Below are positions 56,191 to 64,000 of a stretch of DNA of 64,000 nt, in pieces. The stretch covers positions 3,658,001 to 3,722,000 of the forward strand of contig NZ_CP113519.1 in assembly GCF_026723825.1 (NCBI RefSeq), in the 5' to 3' direction. The translations under genes and the position numbers were made by a program. How positions within the stretch are numbered: the stretch's first letter is position 1; each line of letters starts with the position of its first letter. The stretch is from Pseudomonas sp. GOM7 (lineage in GTDB: Bacteria; Pseudomonadota; Gammaproteobacteria; Pseudomonadales; Pseudomonadaceae). The notes beneath the pieces were generated by a model, which saw only the letters and a program-made list of their open reading frames with translations, was not told where the DNA came from and ran no database searches.

Positions 56191-57126
56191 ATGAACAAAC
56201 GCCTCTATATCCAGGACGTCGCCACCCGTGACGGCTTCCAGATCGAAGCCGCCTTCGTGCCCACCGCAGACAAGATCGCCCTCATCGACCGCCTGTCCCA
56301 CACCGGCTTGGCGAAGATCGAGGTCACCTCCTTCACCTCGCCCAAGGCGATTCCCAACCTGCGCGATGCCGAAGAGGTGATGCGCGGCATCCAGCGCGTG
56401 CCAGGCGTGGAGTACACCGTGCTGGTGCCCAACGTGAAGGGCTGCGAGCGGGCATTGTCCTGCGAGGTGGACGAGATCAATCTGGTGATGTCGGCCAGCG
56501 ACACCCATGGCCTGGCCAACCTGCGCATGACGCCGGAGCAGTCGCTGGCGCAGTTCGCCGAGATCATCGAGGTCACTCGGGGCAGCGGCGTATTTATCAA
56601 CGCCTCGCTGTCGACCACCTTCGGCTGCCCCTTCGAGGGTGAAGTGCCCGAGGCCCGCGTGCATGAGCTGACCGAGCGATTGCTGGCAATCGGTGTGCAA
56701 GGCGTGACCCTATGCGACACCACCGGCATGGCCGACCCGGCGCAGGTCGAGCGTATCTGCCGCGCGGCCCTGCAGCGTTGGCCCGAGGCGGTGTTCACCG
56801 CGCACTTTCACAACACCCGCGGCATGGGCCTGGCCAACGCCCTGGCGGCGCTGAATGCCGGCATCGACCGTTTCGATGCTTCGCTCGGCGGGCTCGGCGG
56901 CTGCCCTTATGCACCCGGCGCCAGCGGCAATATCTGCACCGAGGATCTGGTGCACATGTTCCAGCGCATGGGCCTGGATACCGGCGTGAATCTCGACGCC
57001 CTGCTCCAAGCCGCCGCCACCCTACCCGAGCTGATCGGCCACGACGTGCCCGGCGCGATTCTCAAGGCCGGCAAGGCGGATCGTCGCTATCCCAAGCCCA
57101 AGTGGATGAGCGAAGCGCAAGGCTGA
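56191..57126 (+). CDS. Hydroxymethylglutaryl-CoA lyase family enzyme
   Basis: A 311-residue TIM-barrel lyase of the HMGL/DRE-TIM family. The metal and substrate block is IQDVATRDGFQIE (RDGxQ), followed by TLCDTTGMADP and HFHNTRGMGLANAL with metal-binding His. The catalytic Cys lies in GGLGGCPYAPGASGN. It should cleave HMG-CoA to acetyl-CoA and acetoacetate or act on a related 3-hydroxyacyl-CoA. The N-terminal IQDVATRDGFQ differs from the common VEVGPRDGLQ, so the substrate may differ. Confidence 0.85.
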   Translation: MNKRLYIQDVATRDGFQIEAAFVPTADKIALIDRLSHTGLAKIEVTSFTSPKAIPNLRDAEEVMRGIQRVPGVEYTVLVPNVKGCERALSCEVDEINLVMSASDTHGLANLRMTPEQSLAQFAEIIEVTRGSGVFINASLSTTFGCPFEGEVPEARVHELTERLLAIGVQGVTLCDTTGMADPAQVERICRAALQRWPEAVFTAHFHNTRGMGLANALAALNAGIDRFDASLGGLGGCPYAPGASGNICTEDLVHMFQRMGLDTGVNLDALLQAAATLPELIGHDVPGAILKAGKADRRYPKPKWMSEAQG

Positions 57127-57142
57127 GACGCGAACGCCGTGT

Positions 57143-58669
57143 TCAATGCCCGCCACTCGCCTCCGCGCCCTTGGCCGAGAATGGCGGCTTGGCCAGCCAG
57201 ATGATCAGGATCAGGCCGAGGAACAACCAGCCCAGCAGGGTGAAGTAGTCCACGGTGGAGAGCATGTAGGCCTGGCTTTCCACCACCCGGTCGATCTGCG
57301 CATAAGCCGATTGCGAAGCGCCACCAAGTTGCTCGAGATAGTGCTGGGTGGTCGGGTCGTAGGCCGTGATGTGCTCGGTCAGTTGCGCGTGGTGGTAGAT
57401 CTCCCGACGGTGCCAGATCCAGGTCGTCAGCGACGAGGCGAAGCTACCACCCAGCACGCGCAGGAAGGTGGCCAGGCCGGAACCGTCGGCGATGTCCCTC
57501 GGCGGCAGGCTGGAGAGTAGGATGCTGGTGGTGGGCATGAAGAACAGTGCGACGCCCAGCCCCATGAACACCTGCACCTCGGCGATATGCCGGTAATCCA
57601 CCTCGGTATTGAACGAGGCGCGTATGAAGCACGAGACGCCCATCACCAGGAACGAGGCACCGGACAGCAGGCGCAGATCGACCTTGTGCGCGTACTTGCC
57701 CACCAGCGGCGACAGGAACAACGGCAGGATGCCGATGGGCGCCGCCGCCAGTCCGGCCCAGACCGGCGTGTAGCCGAGCTGGGTCTGCAACCACTGCGGT
57801 AGCAGCAGGTTGATGCCGAAGAAGCCGGAATAGCCGAGCACCAGCGCCAGGGTGCCGAAGGTGAAGTTGCGATACATGAACAGGCGCAGGTTGATGATCG
57901 GGTGCCTGTCGGTCAGCTCCCAGATCACCAGGGCCACCAGCGAGACCACCGAGATGGCGGTGCCGATCTGAATGAAGCCAGACTCGAACCAGTCCAGGTC
58001 GTTGCCCTTGTCCAGCACCACCTGCAGCACGCCGACGCCGAGCACCAGCAGCATCAGCCCTACGTAGTCGATGGGTTGATGCTCGGTGACTTCCGGGCGG
58101 TTGCGCATCTGCGCCCAGACCACCAGGGTGGCGAGAATGCCGATGGGTACGTTGATGAAGAAGATCCACGGCCAGCTATAGCTGTCGGTGATCCAGCCAC
58201 CGGCAATCGGCCCGATGATCGGTGCCACCACCGTGACCATCGCCAACAAGGCCAGGGCCATGCCGCGCTTGGCACTGGGAAAGATCGCCAGCAGCAGCGT
58301 TTGCGCCATGGGGTAAAGCGGCCCGGCCACCAGCCCCTGCAGCGCACGGAACACCACCAGCTCGGGCATGGAGCGGGCGATGCCGCAGAGGAACGAGCTG
58401 ATCACGAACAGCACCACCGCGGCGAGGAACAGCTTCACCTCGCCGAAGCGCCGCGCCAGCCAGCCGGTCAACGGCAAGGCAATGGCGTTGCACACGGCGA
58501 AGGAAGTGATCACCCAGGTGCCCTGCTCCGCACTGACCCCCAGGTTGCCGGAGATGGTCGGCAGGGCCACGTTGGCGATGGTGGTGTCGAGCACCTGCAT
58601 GAAGGTCGCCAGGGAGATGCCGATGGTGGCCAGCAGCATGCTGGCCGGGCGGAAATTGGCGTCGCTCAT
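57143..58669 (-). CDS. DHA2-type MFS multidrug efflux permease (EmrB-like)
   Basis: A 508-residue inner-membrane drug:H+ antiporter with 14 predicted helices. Motif C-like and DHA2 signatures are visible: MQVLDTTIANVALPTISGNL, WVITSFAVCNAIALPLTGWL, GWITDSYSWPWIFFINVPIG. It works with the HlyD-type adaptor just upstream and the outer-membrane factor, forming a tripartite pump. It is the last gene of the marR-controlled operon and converges on the lyase gene. Confidence 0.92.
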   Translation of the reverse strand: MSDANFRPASMLLATIGISLATFMQVLDTTIANVALPTISGNLGVSAEQGTWVITSFAVCNAIALPLTGWLARRFGEVKLFLAAVVLFVISSFLCGIARSMPELVVFRALQGLVAGPLYPMAQTLLLAIFPSAKRGMALALLAMVTVVAPIIGPIAGGWITDSYSWPWIFFINVPIGILATLVVWAQMRNRPEVTEHQPIDYVGLMLLVLGVGVLQVVLDKGNDLDWFESGFIQIGTAISVVSLVALVIWELTDRHPIINLRLFMYRNFTFGTLALVLGYSGFFGINLLLPQWLQTQLGYTPVWAGLAAAPIGILPLFLSPLVGKYAHKVDLRLLSGASFLVMGVSCFIRASFNTEVDYRHIAEVQVFMGLGVALFFMPTTSILLSSLPPRDIADGSGLATFLRVLGGSFASSLTTWIWHRREIYHHAQLTEHITAYDPTTQHYLEQLGGASQSAYAQIDRVVESQAYMLSTVDYFTLLGWLFLGLILIIWLAKPPFSAKGAEASGGH

Positions 58670-58670
58670 C

Positions 58671-59864
58671 TCAGTTCTGCCGTGCCGGCTCGGCGCTCGA
58701 GGCCTGTGGCCCGTTGGCGTGGATGATGCGTTCGATCAGCGCATCGGCCTCGGCCAGCGGCTCGTCATAGACCGCCGTGCTGAAGCGCGCCTGCTTGGGC
58801 ATCTGCGTCGATAGCTGAGGGCCGCTCTGGTCGTGCAGGTCGACGGTCACCGTGGTGGACAGGCCGATGCGTAGCGGATGCTTGTCCAGGGCCTCTTCGT
58901 CTAGCTGGATGCGCACCGGCAGACGTTGCACGATCTTGATCCAGTTGCCGCTGGCGTTCTGCGCCGGCAGCAAGGAGAAGGCACTACCGGTGCCCACGCC
59001 CAGGCTCTCGACATGGCCCTGGTAGACCACGTCGTCGCCGTACAGGTCAGCCTCGACGGTCACCGGCTGGCCGATGCGCATCTCGCGCAACTGGGTTTCC
59101 TTGAAGTTGGCATCGACCCAGATGTCATGCAGCGGCACCACGGCCATCAACGCCGCGCCCGGCTGAATGCGGCTGCCCACCTGTACCGAACGCTGTGCCA
59201 CGTAACCGCTGACCGGCGCCAGCAGCGTGGTGCGGGCATTGTTGAGGAAGGCCTGGCGCAACTGCGCAGCGGCGCTCTTCACCTCCGGGTGGGAGGCGAT
59301 CACTGTGTCGTCGACCAACGCCTGGTTGCTGTCCAGTTGCTGCTGGGCGGCGACCAGTGCGCTCTGGGCACTGTTCAGCGTATCGCGGGCGTGGGCCAGC
59401 TCCTCGCGGGAGATCGCCCCCTTGCTGGCCAGAGCCACCCGGCGTTGGTAATCGGCCTGGGCGCGTTGCACGTCGATCCTGCGCGAGGCCACCTGCGCCT
59501 TGTAGCTGTCGACGTTGCTGTACAGCCCGCGTACCTGGCGCACGGTGCGCGCCAGGTTGGCCTCGGCGCTCTGCAGCGCCACCTGGGTATCGGCCGGGTC
59601 CAGCCAGACCAGTGGCTGGCCGGCCTCGACGTAGTCGCCATCGTCCACGGCGATACGGGTGACGGTGCCGGTGATGCGTGGGGTGATCTGCACCAGGTTG
59701 CCGCCGACATAGGCGTCGTCGGTTTCCTCGTAGAAGCGGCCATAGAGCTCGTGGTAGGCGAAGACCGCCGCGCTGCATAGCACGACGATGGCACCGAGGC
59801 CCAGCAACAGGCGTTTGCGCTTGCCCGAGTTATCGGTGGCAGAAGTGGCTTGAGAGTCGGTCAT
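58671..59864 (-). CDS. HlyD/EmrA-type periplasmic adaptor
   Basis: A 397-residue membrane-fusion protein. One N-terminal helix (LLLGLGAIVVLCSAAVFAYH) is followed by a biotinyl-lipoyl-like half (VDDGDYVEAGQPLVWLD), a long coiled-coil hairpin over about residues 105-195, and the returning barrel (NARTTLLAPVSGYVAQRSVQ). It links the EmrB-like permease to the outer-membrane factor. The permease gene starts 1 base after its stop. Confidence 0.92.
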   Translation of the reverse strand: MTDSQATSATDNSGKRKRLLLGLGAIVVLCSAAVFAYHELYGRFYEETDDAYVGGNLVQITPRITGTVTRIAVDDGDYVEAGQPLVWLDPADTQVALQSAEANLARTVRQVRGLYSNVDSYKAQVASRRIDVQRAQADYQRRVALASKGAISREELAHARDTLNSAQSALVAAQQQLDSNQALVDDTVIASHPEVKSAAAQLRQAFLNNARTTLLAPVSGYVAQRSVQVGSRIQPGAALMAVVPLHDIWVDANFKETQLREMRIGQPVTVEADLYGDDVVYQGHVESLGVGTGSAFSLLPAQNASGNWIKIVQRLPVRIQLDEEALDKHPLRIGLSTTVTVDLHDQSGPQLSTQMPKQARFSTAVYDEPLAEADALIERIIHANGPQASSAEPARQN

Positions 59865-59873
59865 GGCGAGTAC

Positions 59874-61322
59874 TCAGCGTGCGGAAGTGGATGACACAGT
59901 GGCGCCCTCGAAGCCGCCACCGAGGGCCTGCATCAGCAGCACCGAAGCGTCGATGCGCTCGGCCTGCAGGCTGGCCAGTTGACGTTCGCTCTGCAGCAGT
60001 TGCTGCTCGACGCTCAGGGCATCGAGGTAGTTGCCGATGCCATCGGCATAACGCTGCATGGCGATGTCGTAGGAACTGCGGGCGATGTCGCGGGCCCGTT
60101 GTTGCTGCTCGATCTGCCGTTCCAGGGAATGGATGCGCTGGATAACGTCACCGATGTCCCCCAGCGCAGTGACCAGTGTCTGGTTGTACTGCGCCACAGC
60201 CAGGTCGTAGTCGGCATTGCGCCCGGCCAGCGCTGCGCGGCGCGCACCACCGTCGAAGATCGGCAGGCTCAGCGCTGGCGCGATACTGAAGAAGCGGCTG
60301 GCACCGCCGAACATGGCATCGCCGAGCAGCGATTTGCTGCCAGCGGCAACACTCAGGTTGAGATTGGGATAGAAGTCGGCCTTGCTGGCCTCGATGTCAT
60401 GGCTGGCCGCCTCGACGCGCCAGCGTGCCGCCACCAGATCAGGGCGACGGCCGATCAGCTCCGCCGGCACGTTGGCCGGCAGGCTCACCGCGCTGGGTGC
60501 GATCAGTTGCGGGCGCGGCAGCGTGGCGCCGCGATCCGGGCCCTGGCCGAGCATCACCGCCAGGCGAATGCGCGCACTCTCGACCCGCTGGGAGGCAGCG
60601 GTCAGGTTGGCTTCGGCGGCGGCCTCCAGGCTCTGGGTCTGCTGCAACTGGTATTCGCTGTCGAGGCCAGCCTCGACACGGCTGCGGCCCAGTTCGAGCA
60701 TGTCACGGCTGCGCTGGAGATCCTGCTCGGCCAGATCCTGAGTGGCATAAGCCAGGCCCAGATCGTTGTATGCGCGGGTCACCTCGGCAGCCAAGGTCAG
60801 GCGCGCGCCCTGGCGATCCACCTCGCCGGCATGGGCGCGGCCGAGGGCCGCTTCCCAGGCGGCGCGGTCGCCACCCCACAGATCGAAGTGGTAGCCACCC
60901 TCCAGCGACAGGCTGCGCAGGGTGCCATAGCGCCTGCCCTGCCCAGTGGGATCGTCGACCCGTGCCGAGCGAGAACGGGTCACACCCGCCTCGATGCCCA
61001 GGGTCGGTTGGCGCTGGGCATCGGCCGCCAGCACCGTGGCATTGGCCTGACGGGCGCGGGCGTCGACGACCTGCAGATCCGGATTGCTGCGCAGGGCCTC
61101 GTCGATCAGTGCGTTGAGCTGTGGATCGCCGAGGCGGTTCCACCAGTCACTGGCCGGCCATGCCGCCGGCGACAGCTCGCCGCTGAAGGTAGGCCCCTGC
61201 AGGCTTCCGGCATCCAGGGTCTGGCCTTGAGTAAGCAGTCCTTGCGGCGAAGCGCAGGCAGCCAGCAGCAGCGCGCTGAAAATCACGGATAAGGGAGTAC
61301 GCAACGGCATGGTGTTCTTCAT
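59874..61322 (-). CDS. Outer-membrane efflux lipoprotein (OprM/NodT family)
   Basis: A 482-residue TolC-like outer-membrane factor. The lipobox is LLLAACA with a Cys near residue 23. Two OEP repeats follow, each with long helices (AARWRVEAASHDIEASKADF, RRPDLVAARW). It forms the exit duct of the efflux pump. It overlaps the marR stop by 4 bases, so the operon reads marR, duct, adaptor, permease. Confidence 0.92.
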   Translation of the reverse strand: MKNTMPLRTPLSVIFSALLLAACASPQGLLTQGQTLDAGSLQGPTFSGELSPAAWPASDWWNRLGDPQLNALIDEALRSNPDLQVVDARARQANATVLAADAQRQPTLGIEAGVTRSRSARVDDPTGQGRRYGTLRSLSLEGGYHFDLWGGDRAAWEAALGRAHAGEVDRQGARLTLAAEVTRAYNDLGLAYATQDLAEQDLQRSRDMLELGRSRVEAGLDSEYQLQQTQSLEAAAEANLTAASQRVESARIRLAVMLGQGPDRGATLPRPQLIAPSAVSLPANVPAELIGRRPDLVAARWRVEAASHDIEASKADFYPNLNLSVAAGSKSLLGDAMFGGASRFFSIAPALSLPIFDGGARRAALAGRNADYDLAVAQYNQTLVTALGDIGDVIQRIHSLERQIEQQQRARDIARSSYDIAMQRYADGIGNYLDALSVEQQLLQSERQLASLQAERIDASVLLMQALGGGFEGATVSSTSAR

Positions 61323-61786
61323 TCTCCTGGCAACTGCGGCAAGGCGTCGGCAGCCATCAGCATCTTCTTCATCAGGCGTTGGAATTCGTCGAGTTCGCTG
61401 CGCGTCAGGCAGCCGGTCAGCTCATTGATGGCGTCCGCCGCGATCTGCGGCCCCAGCACGCCCAGCGCCTCGCCGGCTTCGGTGAGGCGCAGGTGCACCT
61501 GGCGGCGGTCGGCCTGGCTGCGCTCACGGGTCAGCAGGCCCTTGTGCTCCAGGCGATCGAGCATGCGGGTCATGGCCCCGCTGTCGAGGTTGAGCAGGCG
61601 CACCAGATCGGCTGGTGAACTGGCGCGCTGCTGGCTGATCAGCAGCACCACCTTGAATTGCGCCGCGGTGATCTGATGATCCACCACGTGGCGCTCCAGA
61701 ATCCGATCCTTGAGCTGGTTGATCAGGGCGATCAGGTGGCCGGGTGAATGCTGCAGCGAGAAACGTTCACGGTCGAAATGTGGCAT
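61319..61786 (-). CDS. MarR family repressor
   Basis: A 155-residue winged-helix repressor. The core runs from ITAAQFKVVLLISQQRASSP through LLNLDSGAMTRMLDRLEHKG to the wing LTRERSQADRRQVHLRLTEA. It is first in the efflux operon and probably represses it until a drug or phenolic ligand binds. Three palindromes lie just upstream of its start, as expected for autorepression. Confidence 0.92.
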   Translation of the reverse strand: MPHFDRERFSLQHSPGHLIALINQLKDRILERHVVDHQITAAQFKVVLLISQQRASSPADLVRLLNLDSGAMTRMLDRLEHKGLLTRERSQADRRQVHLRLTEAGEALGVLGPQIAADAINELTGCLTRSELDEFQRLMKKMLMAADALPQLPGE

Positions 61787-61796
61787 CAGTGTTTAC

Positions 61797-61847
61797 CTGC
61801 CCAGGCAGTTAGTGCCATGCACAATACTGCCTAGGCAGATATCTGCC
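61797..61847. promoter_or_regulatory. MarR operator array
   Basis: CTGCCCAGGCAG (61797-61808) and CTGCCTAGGCAG (61827-61838) are 12-bp palindromes exactly 30 bases apart. The latter overlaps a third palindrome, GGCAGATATCTGCC (61834-61847). They start 11 bases before the marR ATG and would let the repressor bind as stacked dimers on one DNA face. Confidence 0.8.
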
Positions 61848-61849
61848 CA

Positions 61850-62304
61850 ATCACACTTGGTAATGTTCGACATCGATATCAGACATATTTGGAAATATTC
61901 AGGGACAGAAGACTGACCCTTGGGCGCCACACGAGTTCAGCGCATCTGCTGCGAGGCCAGGCGGACGCCTGGCTCGGATGATGAGAGGAGCCCTTCGCGT
62001 TCTCTATGGGCGTTTGCCAGAGGTGAAACGGGCACGATCAATGAAAGGCTCGAACCGTATTGCCAGACCGATGCCAGGACTGCCCCTGCGAACAGGCAAA
62101 AAAAGGGCGACCAATTCGGTCGCCCGCCCATTCAAGGCATTCCAGGGGAGGAATGCAGAAACGCTTGCACCCAGATCACGCAGGATGATCAGGACAACCT
62201 CAGTGTCGCCACCCGAGCACGCCCTGCCTATTGCACCAAGGTCGTAGAACGCCGGCCAAACGGCAGGCCATACTCCCGCGACACCCTGCCCCCAGGAGAC
62301 GCGC
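61850..62304. other. Gene-free stretch between marR and the deaminase gene
   Basis: No convincing protein gene is visible. Short open frames have no start signal or family character. The stretch holds a hairpin CCAGGCG-ga-CGCCTGG near 61955 and a clear minus-strand terminator at 62098-62125. Confidence 0.45.
62098..62125 (-). terminator. Minus-strand terminator without an obvious gene
   Basis: GGGCGACC/GGTCGCCC with a 5-base loop is followed, on the minus strand, by seven T. The nearest minus-strand gene ending upstream of it is phhR, 760 bases away across the plus-strand deaminase gene. A short non-coding transcript may start between 62130 and 62300. Confidence 0.65.
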
Positions 62305-62859
62305 ATGAACCCCGAGCATCTCGCCCTGTTACAGCAGGCGCCCACCAGCACCCATGCCGATGACACCTGGGCCAGGCTGTGCTGCGAACAGGCCCTGCTG
62401 GCCATCGAAGAAGGCTGTTATGCGGTCGGCGCCCTGCTGGTGGATGAGGCAGGTGAGCTGCTGTGCAGCGCCCATAACCAGGTATTCGCCGCAACCTACG
62501 CCAGCGCCGCCCACGCCGAAATGCAGGTACTCGACCAGCTCGAAGCCGAGCATGCGCAGGTCGACCGCCGATGCCTGACCCTCTATGTCAGCCTCGAGCC
62601 CTGCCTGATGTGCTACGGCCGCATCCTGCTGGCCGGCATCACCCGTGTACGCTACCTGGCACGCGACCGCGACGGCGGCTTTGCCTTGCGTCACGGCCGC
62701 TTGCCGCCAGCCTGGGCCAATCTCGCCTCCGGCCTGTCGGTGGTGCAGGCCCAGGCCGATCCCTACTGGATCGACCTGGCCGGGCGGATGATCGACCGCC
62801 TGCAGGATCGCCGAGCCATGCGCGAGCGCGTGGTCGCGGCCTGGCACGGCGGTCGTTGA
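62305..62859 (+). CDS. Nucleoside/cytidine deaminase-like zinc enzyme
   Basis: A 184-residue member of the CMP/dCMP deaminase fold. The zinc ligands are H70 (HAE, with catalytic E72) and C100/C103 (PCLMC). It resembles TadA and guanine-deaminase-like proteins but is shorter in the tRNA-binding part, and housekeeping TadA is usually beside other genes; the substrate is open. CAGGAG lies 6 bases before the ATG. Confidence 0.8.
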   Translation: MNPEHLALLQQAPTSTHADDTWARLCCEQALLAIEEGCYAVGALLVDEAGELLCSAHNQVFAATYASAAHAEMQVLDQLEAEHAQVDRRCLTLYVSLEPCLMCYGRILLAGITRVRYLARDRDGGFALRHGRLPPAWANLASGLSVVQAQADPYWIDLAGRMIDRLQDRRAMRERVVAAWHGGR

Positions 62860-62888
62860 AGCGGATACCCCATGGGATGTAACCGCCC

Positions 62889-64000
62889 CTACTCCTTGCC
62901 CAGCCCGTGCTGACGCAGCTTGTTGGCGATGGTGGTATGTGAGACCCCGAGCCGCTTGCCCAGTTGCCGGCTGCTCGGGTGCTCCTGATACAGACGCTCC
63001 AGCACCGCCTTCTCGAAACGCCCGAGGATATCGTCCAGGCTCCCCTCCACTGAAAACTCGCCCAGGGGCTGTGGCGCGCCGTAGTCCGGCAGGCGGATAT
63101 GCTCAGCCTTCACCGTACCGCCGTCGCACAGCGATACCGCCTGGAACAGCACGTTCTCCAGTTGCCGCACATTGCCCGGCCAGTGGTAATGAGCCATACG
63201 CTCCAAGGCCTGTGGCGCCAGCTTGGGCAGCGCGCAGCCGATCTGTCGGCTGGCCGAATCGAGAAAATGCGCCACCAGCGGTTCCAGGCCGTCCAGGCAT
63301 TCGCGCAACGGCGGAATGTGCAAGCTGAGCACATTGAGGCGGTGGTACAGATCCTGGCGAAATTCGCCACGGGCACAGAGTTCGGACAGGTCGACCTGAG
63401 TGGCGCAGATTACCCGCACGTCCAGATACACTTCTTCGTCGCTGCCCACGCGACGGAAGCAGCCATCCTGCAGGAAGCGCAGCAGCTTGGCCTGCAGCCT
63501 GGGGCTCATCTCGCCGACACCGTCGAGGAACAGGGTGCCGCCGGCCGTCAGCTCCAGCAGGCCGAGCTTGCCTTCCGGGCGCGCGCCCTCGAAGGCGCCG
63601 GGGCCGTAGCCAAACAGCTCGGTTTCGGCCATGGACTCCGGCAGGCCGGCGCAGTTGAGCGCCATGAACGGCGACTGCCCACGTGGGCTGGCCAGGTGGC
63701 AGGCACGGGCCAGCAATTCCTTGCCGGTACCTGTCTCCCCTTCGATCAACAGCGGCGCATCCAGCGGTGCCATGCGCCGCGCTTCGCGCACCACTGCGGC
63801 CATCACCTTGGAGCTCTGGAAGATCGAGTCGAAGCCACGCAATTCCTGCTTGCGCACGTGGTAGATGCGCTCGCCGACACGATCGGCGCGGTGCAAGGTC
63901 AGCACTGCGCCCGCCAGCGCCTCGCTGTCATCGTGTTCGTTCTGCAGCGGGGCGATATCGGCCAGAAACACGTCGCCCTTGATCGTCACGCGCAAGCCAT
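62889..64000 (-). CDS. phhR: PhhR/TyrR-type aromatic amino acid regulator, 3' part
   Basis: The last 370 codons of a sigma-54-type AAA+ regulator; the start (ACT and PAS domains) lies outside the window. Walker A is GETGTGKELL. The sigma-54 contact loop reads GAFEGA instead of GAFTGA, as in PhhR/TyrR proteins, which act with sigma-70. Walker B is GGTLFLDGVGEM. The C-terminal helix-turn-helix is SSRQLGKRLGVSHTTIANKL. It controls phenylalanine and tyrosine catabolism. Confidence 0.93.
   Translation of the reverse strand, partial: GLRVTIKGDVFLADIAPLQNEHDDSEALAGAVLTLHRADRVGERIYHVRKQELRGFDSIFQSSKVMAAVVREARRMAPLDAPLLIEGETGTGKELLARACHLASPRGQSPFMALNCAGLPESMAETELFGYGPGAFEGARPEGKLGLLELTAGGTLFLDGVGEMSPRLQAKLLRFLQDGCFRRVGSDEEVYLDVRVICATQVDLSELCARGEFRQDLYHRLNVLSLHIPPLRECLDGLEPLVAHFLDSASRQIGCALPKLAPQALERMAHYHWPGNVRQLENVLFQAVSLCDGGTVKAEHIRLPDYGAPQPLGEFSVEGSLDDILGRFEKAVLERLYQEHPSSRQLGKRLGVSHTTIANKLRQHGLGKE

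Noticed and set aside
61978..62405. Two overlapping short frames between marR and the deaminase gene
   Set aside because: They run across a terminator hairpin or into the deaminase gene and lack start signals and family features.

Overview
The window is high-GC DNA from a Pseudomonas, most likely a relative of the P. mendocina / P. pseudoalcaligenes / P. oleovorans group. The evidence is a divergent Xcp-type type II secretion locus, a PhhR-type regulator, PlsB, an orphan cbb3 oxidase cluster like the CcoN4 cluster of P. aeruginosa, and dispersed palindromic repeats of pseudomonad type. The species is inferred from gene content only. No prophage, insertion sequence with a transposase, rRNA operon or CRISPR array was seen.

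Layout. 1-8.9 kb: the end of a TonB-dependent siderophore receptor, tRNA-Arg(CCU), a fused indolepyruvate ferredoxin oxidoreductase with a divergent Lrp-type regulator, a DMT exporter, an alpha/beta hydrolase, a Yip1-like membrane protein and SprT. 8.9-19.1 kb: a complete type II secretion system, gspE to gspM on the minus strand and gspC-gspD divergent on the plus strand. 19.1-23.3 kb: small regulators (AraC, HxlR), a cupin, a solute-binding protein and a second DMT transporter. 23.6-28.7 kb: plsB, an orphan trypsin-like protease and malate:quinone oxidoreductase with a lipoprotein signal.

28.9-38.9 kb is the most interesting part. A minus-strand operon cysI - DUF934 - lrgA - lrgB is joined throughout by ATGA overlaps. 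It faces plus-strand genes for CcoG, a MocR-type GntR/aminotransferase regulator, UbiM, an orphan CcoN and a CcoQ-like protein. Gene content matches the cyanide-inducible PA4129-PA4134 cluster of P. aeruginosa, known to me from memory. The promoters of cysI, ccoG and ccoN share one two-part element, CATCTGATnnGC-N15-CTGnnnCTGTTTT, at identical internal spacing and just upstream of plausible -10 boxes. I infer that it is the operator of the MocR regulator encoded between them.

38.9-50.4 kb: an SH3 membrane protein, two c-di-GMP phosphodiesterases (EAL), an acyl-CoA dehydrogenase, a three-gene envelope/SDR operon, a DUF4197 protein and a CHASE3-type chemoreceptor. Between 45.5 and 46.5 kb lies a gene-free stretch with two inverted copies of a dispersed element of about 250 bp. 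50.4-57.1 kb: acetyl-CoA synthetase, an orphan TRAP solute-binding protein, a LysR regulator and a divergent CoA-transferase / HMG-CoA lyase-type pair, which together look like uptake, CoA activation and cleavage of a branched or hydroxylated dicarboxylate. 57.1-61.8 kb: a MarR-controlled tripartite EmrAB-type efflux operon with a clear operator array. The window ends with a nucleoside deaminase and the 3' part of phhR.
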